From contig MU405264.1 of assembly GCA_022836615.1 (NCBI GenBank), positions 180,175 through 244,174 on the forward strand: a DNA stretch of 64,000 nucleotides, in the 5' to 3' direction. Shown here one piece after another: positions 1 to 13,729 of the stretch. Position 1 is the stretch's first letter, and each line of letters starts with the position of its first letter. The position numbers and the translations under genes are program-made. Below the pieces are notes generated by a model, which worked only from the letters and a program-made list of their open reading frames with translations, was not told the DNA's origin and did no database searches. This DNA comes from Annulohypoxylon bovei var. microspora (Eukaryota > Ascomycota > Sordariomycetes > Xylariales > Hypoxylaceae).

Positions 1-1081
1 TTTCGATATATACTCATTTCGCTATCTCAATACTAAGCTAGACATTTCACTCATACTACCTACGCCCTCTACCTAATATGCCGGCCTAGCTTTTGAGATA
101 TACGATTTAAAACAAGTACCTAGGAATGAACAGTCGATGACGCAGTTTCTCACCCCTTACCATCTAGAAGTTCGTGTTGAAGGACCTTCCCTTCCCTTAC
201 ATTGGGTTTGCTTTAGCCAAGCGTAGGTAGCTATCGCTATCTACTTGGCCAAGCTACTACCCCAGGTCAAAACACTTATCCCGTCTACCATTAGATGGCA
301 CCACTTAGGTAGAACATAAACCATTGCTCCAGTTTGCTTGAGGAATAGGTCTGTTTATACTAGAAAGGGAGAGTAGAGGCTCGTATAAACCTCCATCTCA
401 AAATTGTGTCCACTCTATAACCTAACCCCTGAGGGACCGGTCTACTCATCTTCCCATCTTCGGATACTTAACACTTACCAAGGTAGATACCTGGATTCAC
501 AAATCACATTCCCAAGTCTTCATCTACGAGCCTAGCCTACAGTCACGGCTTCTGATGAGCAAAAGCTTCGTAGTATTATCTGCCTCGACAAATCTCCGGA
601 CTGGTAACTTTTTGTGTGTAAATGCCCTTTTGCATTGAGGTATCCACTTCAGACAAACCATGTCATCGAAGAGCATCCATACCGCGTCATCTAGCTCTCA
701 TCTCTAGTGTCCAATGGAGAAGATAATTCGTCCAAAGGGGGTGTGGGTTGGGTGGTGGTGGTGGTATCGTCTCGCTATGTACAAAAGTAGTTAAGGGCGG
801 CCTCTCCAAGGGAAGGGATATCGAAACCCTGATCACCTGCCCCCTAATATTTCCCTTCTCGTATCCTTCTCATAACTTCCACATGGGCTCGGGTAATAAC
901 GTAGTCATCCCTATGGGTAGAGATATAGCAAAACAGCTTAGCTTTCGATGTACTCCTGAGTTTTCGGATAATCGTAGTCGCACTTATTCAAACCCCCTAG
1001 AGTTGAGTACGTCGAATTATTCCAATATCTCTTAAAAAAAAAGGAAAAAAAAGGAAGGCCGTAACATCATTGGTGGGTGCC
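1..1081. other. Intergenic region downstream of the PAK gene
   Basis: No gene is supported here. The one longer frame, around 748-1035, has no family resemblance or splice context. The segment lies beyond the 3' end of the minus-strand kinase gene, and the A-rich run at 1034-1054 is compatible with its 3' UTR. The left part may be the promoter of a gene outside the window. Confidence 0.6.
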
Positions 1082-4000
1082 TTATTGGCCTTTGGTAGCC
1101 TTCTCCTCTAGTCGAGCTTCCCTAGCAGCTTTGACAAGAGGAGACAAAGATGCCAGGTCGACACATGTCTTCATAAACTCGTGCTATTGTAAGATTAGTC
1201 GCCGAAAGCTTCCAGGTTAAAATTAAAGTGGCAAGGACACATACCCTGAGTAAATCGTGCGCGCTTGCACGCTTTTCCGGGTCTACCTTCAAGGCGAAGT
1301 ACAAGAAATCTCGGAATACTGCGGATAAGTTATGCTCCTCCTTGATTTGAGGTGTACCGTTAGTAGCAATTAACCACAACGCGCGAAGAGGTGACTCTGT
1401 GAGATACGGCGGCTCTCCCTCGATCATCTCAATCGCCATGATGCCTAAAGACCAGATATCGACCTTCCTTCCGTACTCCTTTCTTGTCACAACCTCGGGC
1501 GCCATCCAGTATGGGGTTCCAACCATCGTAGTACGCTTGTTATGCGCCTCGTTGATCTGTGCACAGAAACCGAAATCGGCTAGAGAGAAATATTAGGTTA
1601 CAGTTTAGACTAAGAAATTTGGGGAAATGTGGCTTACTGAGCTTGATATTACCATCCAACGATAGAAGGATGTTGTCCGACTTAATATCTCTGTGGATAA
1701 CACCTTTAGAGTGTAGATGTTGTAAGCCTTTTAAGGTTTCCCTGCAGACAGACGCTATCTGCCCCTCCGTCATTATGTTGAAAGTTACCACATCAGTTAA
1801 ACTACCGCCTTCCATGTACTCCATGATAACCCATAGCTCGCCACCACAGAGGTAGCTATCTATGAAGTTGACAATGTTCGGGTGGGAACTCTCCTTCATA
1901 ACTAGAATCTCGTTGATGATCAGGTCCTTCTTTGGCTGCTGTTCAAGGTTCATCTGCTTGATAGCTACTAGTCGGTTCGATCCTCGTTCATGGCCGGTAT
2001 AGACACCTCCAGATGCGCCCTGCCCGATCTTAGTGAAACCGCGGTAGATATCGCGGGGATCGCCCTCGGAGCAGATGCGTTTCAATGCCGCTGCCACATC
2101 TATGCTGCTGCTTTGTCGCGGCCTCTGGCGGGGACGCGATTGCTGTGCTGGAGGTCCGACGCGTCCTGGGTGGCCTGCGCTGCCTGCGCCGTTGGTCTCT
2201 GGCGGGCGGTTGATCGGATGCTGCGAGCTCGGGGGCATTGGCTGGGTCGGGGGTTGCTTAGTGCTTGCAGATCTCCCGAGTTGACCTTTCATAGCGGCCT
2301 GGGCCTGAGCCATGGCCTGCTCCTGCTGATGCTGCATCAATTGCTGCTGATAAGCCGCCTGAACAGCAGGCGATGGTTGACCGACGGGCGTATGTGGTTG
2401 AGTTCCATTCACTCGCGAGTTCGATCTCGATCGGTGCTCTTCGGGGAGCATGGGAACACTGTCCTTTAGCGACGTGGTGTGGGTAAGAGGCGAGTGAAGA
2501 TCTTCGCCACCTTGCGACATGCCAATGCCAGAGTCCTTGGTAGCATAGGGTGACTGCTGTGCAGCTCGCGTTTGCAGAGATACAGGGGGCTTCGGCGCAG
2601 GTCGGCTGGGTTGCAAGTTGGGGTGGTCCTTGAGGGAGTGTAGTGCCGGACTCTTCCCTGGTATTGGTACGGGAGGGGGAGCTCGGGGATTCTCGAAGGT
2701 GCCTTCATTATTCACGATTGGAAATCTCGGACTTGCTGGTGGACTAATCATAGGTGACATACCCGCATAGTTTGATGCATACATGCCGGGGGATGTTGCC
2801 ATTCCACCAGAGGGGGCGCGCAGCTCTTGAGCTCTCACATCATGGAACTTCTCCAACACCTGATCCTCATGCGGCTTCTCTGTAGTTTCCTTGTAGAATG
2901 TGACGATATCGGCGATCATCTGTGGGTTTTCCCTTCGAGCATTCTCTGGAATACCACTCTCGTTGATTAGACGCTGCCATTCCTTCGGTAGGCCCTATCA
3001 ACGCAGTCAGTAACAACCTCAGTTTGACTTGACGATAAAGCCTATTCAAGCAAGACGAACCGTAAATTGACCTGTAGAACTATCGTAGCCGACGTGGGTG
3101 ACATGAACGGGATTCTCGGGTGCGGATATAACAGGTTTCTTTTGCGACCCCACCAATGTACTCATAAGGCCAGAGAAGCCTGACTTCTTTCTTAACACAC
3201 CAGAGCCCTTCAGTTCTTTGCCCTCATCCGAATATCGTTTCGGAGGGACGACTTGACTCTCGTTAACGCGCGCGCCATGGGACTTCTCCGACATGTTGAT
3301 GGCGTCGAGAGCAGAAAAGCTAGCGGACTGTCGTAGAGGAGGACTCATCACACGTGGGTCGGGACTCGAATTCGATAGTGGGGGTGGTGCGGGACGGTTA
3401 GGATTGTGGGTAGGAGTATGAGGATGGGTGGAGGAATACTGATATGCCGGCGACTTCGTAGCCTCGAAATGATTAAGGATGAAGTTGCCGTCAAAAGGCG
3501 CACCGACAAATTCCTCAGACGTCTGGAAAGAGAGGGGTTGAAGAATATGAGGATCAGACAAACGCTGGTCTCGTGGCTTCAATTTCCCAATACCTGTTCC
3601 TGTACCTGTACCTTTACCTATTCCTTTACTGGCTCCAGGCCCAATTCGAGGTCCGTCAGCAGAAGCGACAGGGAATAGGTTGCTGGAGGGGGAAGGTGTG
3701 GGTGAAGACGAGGCTAGATGATGAGGAGTCGAAAATGTGGAGGGAAGAAATTGACCGGGGGATAGTATGGGTGAAGAGTGGGTGGTAAAATCGTTGTTGT
3801 AATTATTGTAATTGTTATAATTATTGTTAATAGAGACGGGAGGTGGTGGATGACGGGGTGATTGTGATGGGAATGGGGCGGAGGAGTTCGACGCGTTGTT
3901 AATGCCTACATTAACTGGAACGTTAGGCGTTGTGGTTGTGGTTGTAGTAGTATTGTAGATGGTGGTGTTGTTAATTGTGTTAATAGAAGCGGATGTGGTA

Positions 4001-4281
4001 GTGGCTGTACCAACGCCAATACCAGCACCAGCGGCAGCGGCAGCGGGAGTTCTGTGGGGAGCGCTTGGAGCTCGCCTCAGACTCGTGGAGCTCCGTTTGC
4101 TCTGAATGGATTGGGCGTCAAAGCGACCATCAGCGGTGAGAGAGAAACTATGCCCTCGACTGTGACTATGGTTGTGATGTTGAGATGGAGGTTTCTTAGT
4201 CAGTCTGTTACGGCGTTGTTGTTGCTGTTGCTGTTGTTGCTGCTGCAGATTAACATTTGGGTTAGCACTGTGGCTGTCCAT
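1082..4281 (-). CDS. Ste20/PAK-family p21-activated serine/threonine kinase
   Basis: A p21-activated kinase that transmits Cdc42/Rac signals to MAPK cascades and cell polarity. Four exons (4281-3061, 2994-1638, 1579-1245, 1183-1082) join in frame to about 1004 aa. The N-terminal ~380 residues are low complexity: a 10-Gln run at residues 13-22, then Asn/Thr-rich and Pro/Ser-rich stretches. A CRIB Rho-binding motif (start SAPENPVHVTHVGY, then GLPKEW) spans about residues 385-440. The kinase domain runs from about 725 to 985, with IGQGASGGVY glycine loop, VAIK lysine, HRDIKSDN catalytic loop, DFGFCAQ and MVGTPYWMAPE. No PH domain is visible, which points to the Ste20/Pak1 type and not Cla4. The extreme C-terminus (CVDLASLSPLVKAAREA) is recovered only by splicing the last 61-nt intron. 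Intron 1 has an unusual GTTCGT donor inside the CRIB region. The family call is very secure; the ortholog name is not. Confidence 0.95.
4216..4245 (-). repeat. CAG/CAA repeat encoding polyglutamine
   Basis: Ten consecutive Gln codons in a mixture of CAA and CAG near the N-terminus of the PAK kinase. The mixed codons argue against recent pure-triplet expansion. Confidence 0.9.
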
Positions 4282-7200
4282 CTCTACCTTTAAGGTAGGT
4301 ACAATCCTGTCGGTACTGTAGGGGGTAAGAAAAAACTGAGTTTTTAGTTCTTGCTTATTTTTTTGGAGAGGGGGGGCGGTGATTTTTTTTTAGTGACAAT
4401 AAAAAAATTCAGAATGAATGGGTCGAGTGATGAAACCACGGGCTGACGAGAACTAGAAAACACCCGACCTTGAACGAGACGGTAGAGGAGTGGTGGTAGT
4501 GGTAAGAGAGGGGTGTTCAAGGTGTACGTAGCAGATAGGGTGTTTTTGTTTTTATTCTTTCGACAACTCGTTTTAATTACGAATGCTTCCTTTTTTTCCC
4601 CTTTCCTCTTGTTAGGTGTTATCATGGGGCGCTATGTACCTACCTGTTTGCCAATCTACCAATCTATTCTTCGTTTACTACTTCTGGCCCTGGGAAAAAC
4701 AAGTTGGTTATTCCATTAATGGGTAAGGTCGGAACTAAATGACTAAATGGGAGAAGGGAGGGGTGCGTATGTAGTAGTGGTATAGAGACTGGAAATGATG
4801 AAAAACGATTAAGGCTAGGACTAGGATGGGAAGAAGAAAAGGGAAAGGCTTCGTTATACTTGGCCTCCACTATATTCATTTCAAAGTCCAGTGCAAGCTT
4901 GCTGTGCCTTCTACAATCATTCATCATTCGTCATTCGTTCTTTACAATCAGGGTGAGGTACCATATGAATCGACTGGAGGGGGAAAGTACATATCGCGAT
5001 AGAGGTACGAATTGCATGTGTACATTTAATAGGTACATGTGGGTAAGTACATAAGTACCTAAGTATCTGCCCCAAGTGGGCAGTGGGCTGTCAACAACGT
5101 GCGGGGACAGTGTGGCGTATGGAGATAGTGGCTGTACCATCGTCTTTCATTCGTCCAATTCTACATCATCCTCCGCTATGATTCGCAAATAAATTATAAT
5201 CATAGACTATACACTGTATACCCACTTCGATAACAACATCCATGGAAGAACGAGGAATAATTGATACGAGCTCGAGACCTTTGATGTTGCGAAAAGAGTA
5301 AAAGATGATACTTGTAACATGAACTTGATTTACAACTACTTAATTACTTGCTATGCTCGAGGCCTAGAAGGTTTAGTCCGTCTATCAATACTTATAATTG
5401 TCTAGCTCGCATCTTGCTTAACTGATAATATTAAACTATTTTGTGTACTATGCACGTATGTAGGTAGTACCTAAAGGTTGGCTGTTGTATGCGGACTCCT
5501 GCAGCAGCTAAATGGCCGGGCCGTTGAAGAGGGTGGCCGGACTTGCTTAGCTTGATAGCGCGTGGGATCTAACGATAACCTCTTTAAAAGTGGCTCTTGG
5601 TTCGAGAATCTCGTGTTAGTCCTTGTTGATTTTGGTCTTTGTGCGTTCTTGTTTTGTCCCGGTTGTCTAATTCTAGAACGACTTGCCCTTCATTGTCGTG
5701 ATATTAGTTCAATGGCGTTACATACGTGCGAATTGCCTGTGGGGTAAGGTCCAAGGGTTATTACGCACTGCTCAGGGTTACCGCTGTCCCGTTGTTTATT
5801 GCTGTCAAAGCTCCCGCTAGAGCTTCTTTAAGGACTTGCCACGATGGAATGTCCGTCCGCTAAAGTTCAACTACTATCACGCGGAATACTATTTACGTAC
5901 ATATCAAAATAAATCTTACATGGACCTCACATGGCACTAATAGCTTCTCAAGATCCATCAAAGAGTGACAGCCTTCATTGTTAAAGGAATTCATTGTGTT
6001 GTGAGTTACTTCACCCATCATCTGTCATCTAAAAACAGTGAACTCAGGGGGGGCGTGGAAGAAGCTCTCAAGTCTTTCTCCATATCCACGTATCTACATT
6101 TACCTAATCGACGGTCCGATGGGTCTGTTTCACTAAGCTTAAAAGATTGGATCTCCCAGGAAATTGAATGAGATTCAGTCCGATGGAACGGAAAAGGGTT
6201 TATTGGAAGATACTCACTCACCATTTATCCTTGACAAGAATAGTTACGTTTAACGCCCAGGTTCTATCCCCACTTCGATCCAGAGCCTCCTAACCACTAG
6301 TCATGTCCTTCCGACCAACACGCCATGTTGAATTGTGGGATCTGATTGGCTCCCAAGCCATCATCGTCGAAAGATAGTTCGTACATACATCCTTCATTTA
6401 GCTAATTCTAGTTCTCTTTTCAAATTATAGGTTGAGTGTCATTCGAAGTAAGTTTAATTATCAACAACTCCTGCATGTCTTAAAAGGCAATATCGTTGTT
6501 AAAACGAGATTCCTCTTACAAATCTACCCGTTACGACACGTCACTTCACCTAAAGTTTCTCCCCGATACCCGGAAAGTTTTTGATGGTTTCAGCCTCACT
6601 CGAGGAACTACACACCTAATATTCGGAATGTTTCATCGTTGCCTTATTTCCGACTCTTATCTAGCAGGTAGGTAGGTGAAATACTTATCGCAGCATATCC
6701 GTCAAAACCGAGCGAGACTAGATAGGTCTCGTCCCGTTAGCCTAGGTGACGGAAAACCAAACTTGCCAATTTATTACAAGAAAACACACCTAGTATACGC
6801 AGAAGTGCTGATAAGTTGATACTTTCCCTAGTCATAACTACGCCATGGCTTTGCCGCTAACCGTCATTCCAAGCTACTTGTTAGTCTTCGTCCACGTGGA
6901 TTTAGCTATAGACCCGATATTTCCGTGAATTGTGCTAGAATCACGAGCGTTGGGATGCTAAGAGAGACACGCGCGACCGGCAAGTTGCATGCTAGACTCT
7001 CCGTGACTCTTGTTGATAGGCTGAGGATACCTACATCAACACACGTCGATCATATGCATGACACTTCAATCTATGTCAAACAATGCCCATTCGAAAACGG
7101 ACGTCTTCAATAATCGAATGTTTAATATGTTCTATCCAAAACAAGTGTTGGAGTAGAAAATGCGTAGTAGGGGTCATATCTTAGTTGAGGAATACCCGCC

Positions 7201-8720
7201 ACTCACGAGCTGTTCATCCGGGAGATAATTCACTAGGTACCTTATATTAACAACATCCGACAAGTTCAATAGCCTCTCACAGGATGGCTATCGGTTCTCG
7301 GACATCTGTATAGCTAGCATTGATCTAAGATACGAAATTTGTCCAGACCGTGGTATAGTGGCGTCGCCAACGGATATGTGTGAAGATCTCCCAACAGGAG
7401 GATGGCTAGAGCCTAGAGGTAGGTATGCTTATGCTTATGTCTTCATGATCTCACACGTTGATAGATGATCAAACAATAAAATAAACGTTCAACTTTGATT
7501 TATACATAAAAGTACTAAGTTAAGGAGACGTCTATGGGATTTCCCCCTTTTCTCTTTACATTTAGTGTAAATGTGTTGTCTGACTTGAAGTGAGCTGTCT
7601 AGGACCCTAGGTATAAAAAAATACGATATGGCAGTCAATTTCTGGTACGGGACGTAGAGAAATAGCTAAAACATGAGGTTACGAAAATCGTGGAGACTGA
7701 TGATGGTTTAATATTATTAGTTGTGGCTCTCCAGACTGAAGAATCTAGTTGTTTCCATATGTGGTGTGGCTTGGATCTACAAGATTCTATCGTGGAGTTC
7801 AAGAGCTCACGAATTGGTGGCACGAGCTCAAAGACGCCACAATTTGGGGCTAAGGCTGAATCATCCATCATCCATGTAGGGACCTTAGAAAGAACGGCAA
7901 GTGTGGGTTAGGTGGGGCTATAGAGCGGGGATTCGCATTGAGTTCGCTGACCATTTTTTAGTTTATTTTTTCTTAGCGATGTACTTTGCAGTAGAAAAAT
8001 AAGTGTGACTGTACATGTATGCAGGCATACATGCGGTTCTCAACTCGGAAGGGCCTTCCACCTGGCATCTGCTTCGGATCAATAAAAATCGACTTTTGGA
8101 ATTGTTGGCTAAGAACTTTCGACCAGTTAACTTCCACCTCACCCTTTACGTCGTGTTGTTAGCATCACCTAACTCCCAAAGCTTTCTATTCCGCCTTTTT
8201 ACGAATCTTTCGTGATTCTTATATACTCTGGCGGATTTTCTCTATTAATCAATCACCTACTATATACTCTTTTCCCCATTTTCCTCTTTTCCTATCAGAT
8301 ACCTCCCATCGAGCTACAGAAAAAGTCAATACTACTACTCGTGCATCATGTTCTAGTTGTCTCTAATCGATCAGCTCCATCGTCCTCTCGTCGTCTGTCC
8401 CGGTATTACTCTCAACGTGTAACTCTTCCAATTGGCCTCGCCATTACCTGTCCCTGTCTCCGTCCCTGTCTCTCGAAGCATTCTTCTTGACCGTCGAATC
8501 TTCAGTTCTACAGGTTTCATATATATAGATTAGTGAGATATACCCATCTTCTTTTCCATCTCATTCTTTCAACAGTCACTTTGTATAATCTAATTATTTA
8601 TAATATGTAACTGACGAATTGTAATTAGCTTCAAGATCTATATATAAACTTACAAGCATTAATCCCAACCTTAAACTCTACCCGTTCTCCGAATACGTTC
8701 ACCGTCTGTCTATATACGAA
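4282..8720. other. 4.4-kb divergent intergenic region
   Basis: This lies between the start of the PAK gene (minus) and the start of Scp160 (plus), so it holds both promoters and leaders. Frames above 60 codons lack splice-supported continuity or family motifs. The last ~500 bases are pyrimidine-rich and carry TATATA stretches near 8520 and 8640, as expected for a fungal promoter and leader. TAGGTA-type motifs occur near 4292, 5033-5060 and 6665. I see no RNA gene. Confidence 0.6.
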
Positions 8721-11700
8721 ATGGCATCCGAGGTCAATAGTGTCGAAGGTTCTGCCGCCGCGAGACTCCTTCAAAAACATGCTGAAAACCCTCTCCACCA
8801 TGTTACTGTTGAGGATGTTCCTGATGAAGAGTTGAAGTCGCCTTCAGCTTCTGATTCCGCCGAAAAGCCTTCATGGGGTCAAACTCCGTCTGCTAAGGCC
8901 GCCGGAAAGCAGCCTGCGAAGGGATCTGGCCCTCTCGATACCCAATCGCACGAGGCTTTCCCTGAACTTGGTGTCCCTAAGGCAGCTGCTTCCAAGTCTA
9001 ACATCTCTCCTATCTGGGGTGGTGCGAATGGGAAGACGAATGGGACATCGTGGTCAACTAATGGCACTCCTCGAACCTCCACTCCAGCTTCAGGAGTCTC
9101 CACGCCTACTGGGGTTCCTCCGCCTGTGTCGATACCTGGTCGCAATGTCGAAACGTTCCTCTTGGAGGCACGCCACGTTTTGCCTCGTACCCAGCTCAAG
9201 CGCCCCCTTCAGGATATCCTTAAGGACATCAACCGCAAGTCACGCGCTCAAGTCTCGTTAGCTCCAGCTCCTAGTGGGTACTTCAAGTTCGAGGCGACTG
9301 GGCCACAGGACAAGGCGCAACAGGCTCTTCGAGACTTAGTCCAGCAAATTGGGATCAAGGCAAGTAGCTATCAAGAATTTCTGTCTCGTAGCTTAACTAA
9401 CATCCCGTAGACTTCCATTGCCGTCCCGATTCCGCTTTCTGCTAGGGCACATGTGATTGGTAAGCAGGGATCCACCATCAAGTCAATTCAAGAAAAGTCC
9501 GGTGCTAGAATCCAGTTGCCAAAGATCGACGACGGTGCTGGTAACTTGGATGATGACGAAGATGCTACCATTGACGTACTTGTCGAGGGTAATGCACTCT
9601 CGGCGGCCTTGGCTCGTGATGCTATTAATAAAATAGCTGGAGAACGATCTGCCAATCTCAACACGAAGCTGAAGTCCATCCCGTCCGAATTTTATCCATT
9701 CATAGCTGGTCCGAATAACAGCCTCACTGCGGCTTTGGAAGCTGAGCATGGAGTGCAAATTCGTGTGCCTCCCCATCAGCCATGGTCCCATTCAGTTCCG
9801 CAGGTGCCAGCGGCAGGACAGAGACCGAGCTTTGCACCCCCTACCAACGACAACTATATTCAACTCGCCGGTGATCGCGCAGCAGTTCAAGCAGCGCGAG
9901 CTGCTATAGAGCACCAAGTTCAAGAGCTGCAAAATCAGTTGCTCCTGGACCAGGTTGAGATTCGCCAAGGCACCCACCAATTTATTATTGGTGATCGCGG
10001 TATTCCTACGGAGGACTTCTTTGTTGATACCAATTGTATCGTAGTCTTGCCTAGCTCACCAGGTGTTGACACCGTAACAGTGATTGGCCGAGCCGATGAT
10101 GTGAACGCTGGATTGGAAAAAGCTATGGATCTCGCTACGCAAGTGCACACCTCTGTGTTTGACGTTGCGAAACACCATAGTCATGCATCAGGCGGTGCAC
10201 CGGCATATTCGCGAGACGTTTCTCGTTACCTTCACCAAAGGAAAGAGATCGAACGACTCGAGAAACTGTACCAGATTCATATCAACACGCCTTTCTCAGA
10301 CGGCATAGTTAGCCCATGGGAATTATACGCGAGAGAGGGAAAGAATGCGCTTAAAGCGCAAAAGGAAATGAGCTCCATCATAAACAGCCACCCGCCTTCT
10401 CGATTTGCGACAGTTCCGGTCGATTCCTTCTTCCACTCTTATCTTAGAAGCGATATCAGGCCTAAGGTCCAGAGTGACTTTGGTGTCAACTTGATCGTTC
10501 CGGATGCGGTGGAAGGTGATCTTCCTATTCTCCTTGTATATGAGGGCGCGGAAGCTCCCAACCAAACTTACCAAGTTCCTCAGAAGGTTCCTACTGCCTC
10601 TGAACTTGAACAATTCCGGCGCAATTTATCCGATGCTCGCAAACATATCCTTGAACTGATCAATAAGCAGGAGCAGATCAGCACTGTGACTCTGGAAGTG
10701 CCAACTAAGTATGTAATCTCCCACGTTGTTTAGAGCCTACAAACTGTACTAATAGCCACTTCAGGTTCCAGGACAAACTTCGGAAATTCATTAAAAAGGA
10801 GCAGGACGCAACAACTCGGGCTGCTGGTGACATCCCTGTTAGGGTCAGTGTGAGAGGCACCACAGTTACGATGCGAGGTCCCACTTCTAGCGTTGAGTCG
10901 CTTTCGAAGAAGGCCTCCGATTTCATCGAGCAAGAAAAGGAAGATGAGAAGGAGCGTGGCTTCATCTTGAAGTTCGACTTCCCCCAGAAATTTGCCAATC
11001 ATCTTATTGGCAAGGGTGGTAGCCATATCAACGAACTGCGCGAGAAGTTTGATGTGGATATTCAAGTTCAGAACGGGGAAGTTGAACTAAAGGGACCTAA
11101 AGCAAAGGCCGAGCGGGCGAAAACCCACATCGCATCTCTTGCTCGGCAATGGGCGGATGAAACTACCCACACCTTGAAGATTGAACCCAAGTACCACCGA
11201 GAGTTAATTGGTGCCCAAGGCAGCCAGATTCACCGATTACAGAATCGTTACCATGTCCACATCAACTTCCCTAAAACCGGAAAGTCTGGCAAGGACGATG
11301 AATCTGTTGCGGACGTCGCAAGCGAGACTGGAAAGCCTCGACGACAGCAAGGTCCCGATGAGGTCACGATTAGAGGTCCAAAGAAGGGCGCAGATGAGGC
11401 TCGCGATGAGATCTACTCTCTTTTCCAGTATCTCAAGGACAATTCGTTCGTTGCTACCGTGTCTGTTCAGCAAAAGCAACTTCCGTCTCTGATTGGTTCC
11501 GGTGGTGTTGGTATGGATGAACTTCGCCAAATCACAGGGGCTAAGATTGATATCCCTAATGATCGTAACGAAACCCAAGACGCCACAGTGGAGATTCAGA
11601 TCAAGGGCACCAAAGCACAGGTTGCAGCAGCTAAGAAGATTATTGAAGAGAAGCGGGCTGTATTTGACGAAACAGTCACCAAGACGGTTGAAATCGACAG

Positions 11701-12750
11701 GAAGTGGCACAAGAACCTTATTGGTCCTGGCGGTATGTTCCCTTTATATAAAATTCACTCCAGTCATCCTTCTAACATAATATAGGTTCAACTCTTCGTG
11801 ATATCGTGATCAAAGCTGGTGGCCCTGAAGACAGACGACTTCAGGCCCGAACTATTCAGTTCCCCAAGCAAGATGCAGATGGAAATGCTATCAAGATCGA
11901 GGGACGACAGGATGTCGTCGATAAGATCATTGCTAGCATTAAAGGTCTTGTATTAGAGCGTGAGAGCCAAGTCGCGGAATCTATGGAAGTTCCTGTTGAA
12001 AAGCACCGATCGCTTATTGGGCGCGGTGGCGAGACGAAACGCCAGCTTGAATCGCAATTCAACGTATCCATTGATATTCCGCGGCAAGGAAGCGGTCTGA
12101 CAGGCGTGAAGCTCGTCGGACAACCTGCTGATGTTGAGAAGGCGAAGGATCATATCTCTTCGCTGATCAAAGAACAGCAAGGCGAGACGATCCAGATCCC
12201 GCGAAAATACCACCATGCTATCTCGGAGAACGGCCAGTTCTTCCGTAAACTTAGAAACGAGCATAAAGTCACAGTAGACCACGCTGGCCAGGCTGCACCA
12301 TCCAAGCCTAAACCCTCCTCCACGCGGGCTACCACTGGTGCCCTTCCCTTAATTACCGACGACGCAGAGTCCTCCATTGACGCCCATTCCTGGACTATTG
12401 TTGACACCGCCTCTTCGGAAGAAGGTGATATTCCGTGGGTGCTAAAGGGCAACCAGGATAACATTGAGAAGGCAAAGAAAACTATTGCGGTAGCTCTTGA
12501 GCAAGCTCAAAAGAACAACACTATCGGCTACCTTATCCTCCCAGACCCGTCTACGTACCGCCACGTCATCGGCCAAGGTGGCTCAAAGGTCAACTCAATC
12601 CGCAAGCAAAGCGGATGCAAGATCAACGTCCCGCGCGACCAAGCTAGGGACGAGGCCATAGAGATTATGGGCTCTAAAGAGGGATGTGAGAAGGCCAAGG
12701 AGCTCATCCTCCAGGCCGTGCAAGAAGGACAGGCTGGAAGACGAGATTAG
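8721..12750 (+). CDS. SCP160: Multi-KH RNA-binding protein, Scp160/vigilin ortholog
   Basis: An ER/polysome-associated RNA-binding protein of the vigilin family. Yeast Scp160 binds many mRNAs and polysomes. Exons 8721-9359, 9411-10708, 10765-11732 and 11786-12750 total 3870 nt and give 1289 aa, close to yeast Scp160 (about 1220). At least eight canonical KH GxxG loops are visible: IGKQG near residue 229, IIGDRG near 407, LIGKGG near 727, LIGAQG near 794, LIGSGG near 889, LIGPGG near 965, LIGRGG near 1046 and VIGQGG near 1230. Degenerate KH units lie between them, which is typical of vigilins. The N-terminal ~140 residues are disordered. Intron 1 (9360-9410) has a GC donor, AAG|GCAAGT; the nearest GT donor (GTAGCT) would shift the frame. 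Introns 2 and 3 are standard, with a CTAAT branch site in intron 2. Confidence 0.93.
9360..9410 (+). other. GC-AG intron of the Scp160 gene
   Basis: A 51-nt intron. The donor reads AAG|GCAAGT, a perfect consensus for the rare GC-AG class of U2 introns, and the acceptor is CCCGTAG. Removal joins IGIK to TSIAVPIP in frame and restores the first canonical KH domain. Confidence 0.8.
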
Positions 12751-13510
12751 AAGTCTCGCACGCAGCAAAGTCCTATGGCGGCGGCTACTTGGGGCTAAAT
12801 GTTAACGTTTAACGTTGGGAACGGCTCTGGGGCACGGTGCCGAAAAAGGTGGCTTGATGGGGAGGGGAAACAATTGACTTATCTGTATCACAGTAATTAA
12901 AAAATTCGGACAAGCACCTGGTATAAATAAAATTGCTATGATTACTCAACTCACTTCATGATAACATACTAGTAGGTAACTATAGCATTGCAGTATATGG
13001 CAAAGACGAGTGAGCTTGGGCTTCTGGTATGATTTAATATAATTGATTTATCTCATTCGTTACACGCAGCCACATACTATAGCAATTCGTCAGGGGAGAA
13101 ATTGTGATTTATTATGGGTAGTCTGGGGTATACATAGTCGCCGAGTGCCCTGAGTTATAGCGATTACCGACTGAAATTCACCTGGTGTTGTTTGAGATAT
13201 AAGAGTTCCTCATAGTGGCGTTTTCGACCTATAATCAAATGTGCGAAACTTCGACTGGTCGGTTCATTAAGTATCTAGGATAGGGGCAGAATAGCGTCAG
13301 GCCAAGTGCCCCATGTATAAAGAATATTATTTTTCTACATACAGAGTATAACTATCTGCACGGGGTTACTTATACATGGGACACTAAACCTAACACCATT
13401 GCGAGGGGGGGAATCAATAGTAGGGGAATCTGGAAATTTTATGCAACGTCCATCCTTAGTCCCGACTTCGTAAACGCCTGGGTATTGCCTTATTCCTCCG
13501 TGTGTGAATC

Positions 13511-13545
<35 letters not shown>

Positions 13546-13729
13546 TGCGATAAGAGATCGGCTTCCTTCCGTGCCGATTGATAACCGCGATTCTAGAATT
13601 ACACTGGCGTTTTGGTTGCTTTTTGTATCGAGATTTTACTCGTCCTGCACGAGTTGCAGGAGTGTGGTCATATAACTAGCCTAGTTTTGTTATTAGCAGA
13701 GTAACAAGGTAGGACGGATTGGTGTGGTG
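12751..13729. other. Convergent 3' intergenic region
   Basis: This lies between the 3' ends of Scp160 (plus) and Rsc9 (minus). It is AT-rich and non-coding, and contains a (TG)15 microsatellite. I see no gene. Confidence 0.7.
13513..13543. repeat. (TG)n microsatellite
   Basis: About 15 uninterrupted TG units in the region between two convergent genes. Confidence 0.97.

Noticed and set aside
5521..5625. A tRNA-like string with TTAGCTTGATAGCGC and GGTTCGAGAATC
   Set aside because: The B-box match lacks the final CC and no acceptor stem pairs across the segment.
7635..7911. Overlapping frames of 73-78 codons on both strands
   Set aside because: Neither has recognisable features, and both lie in a divergent promoter region.
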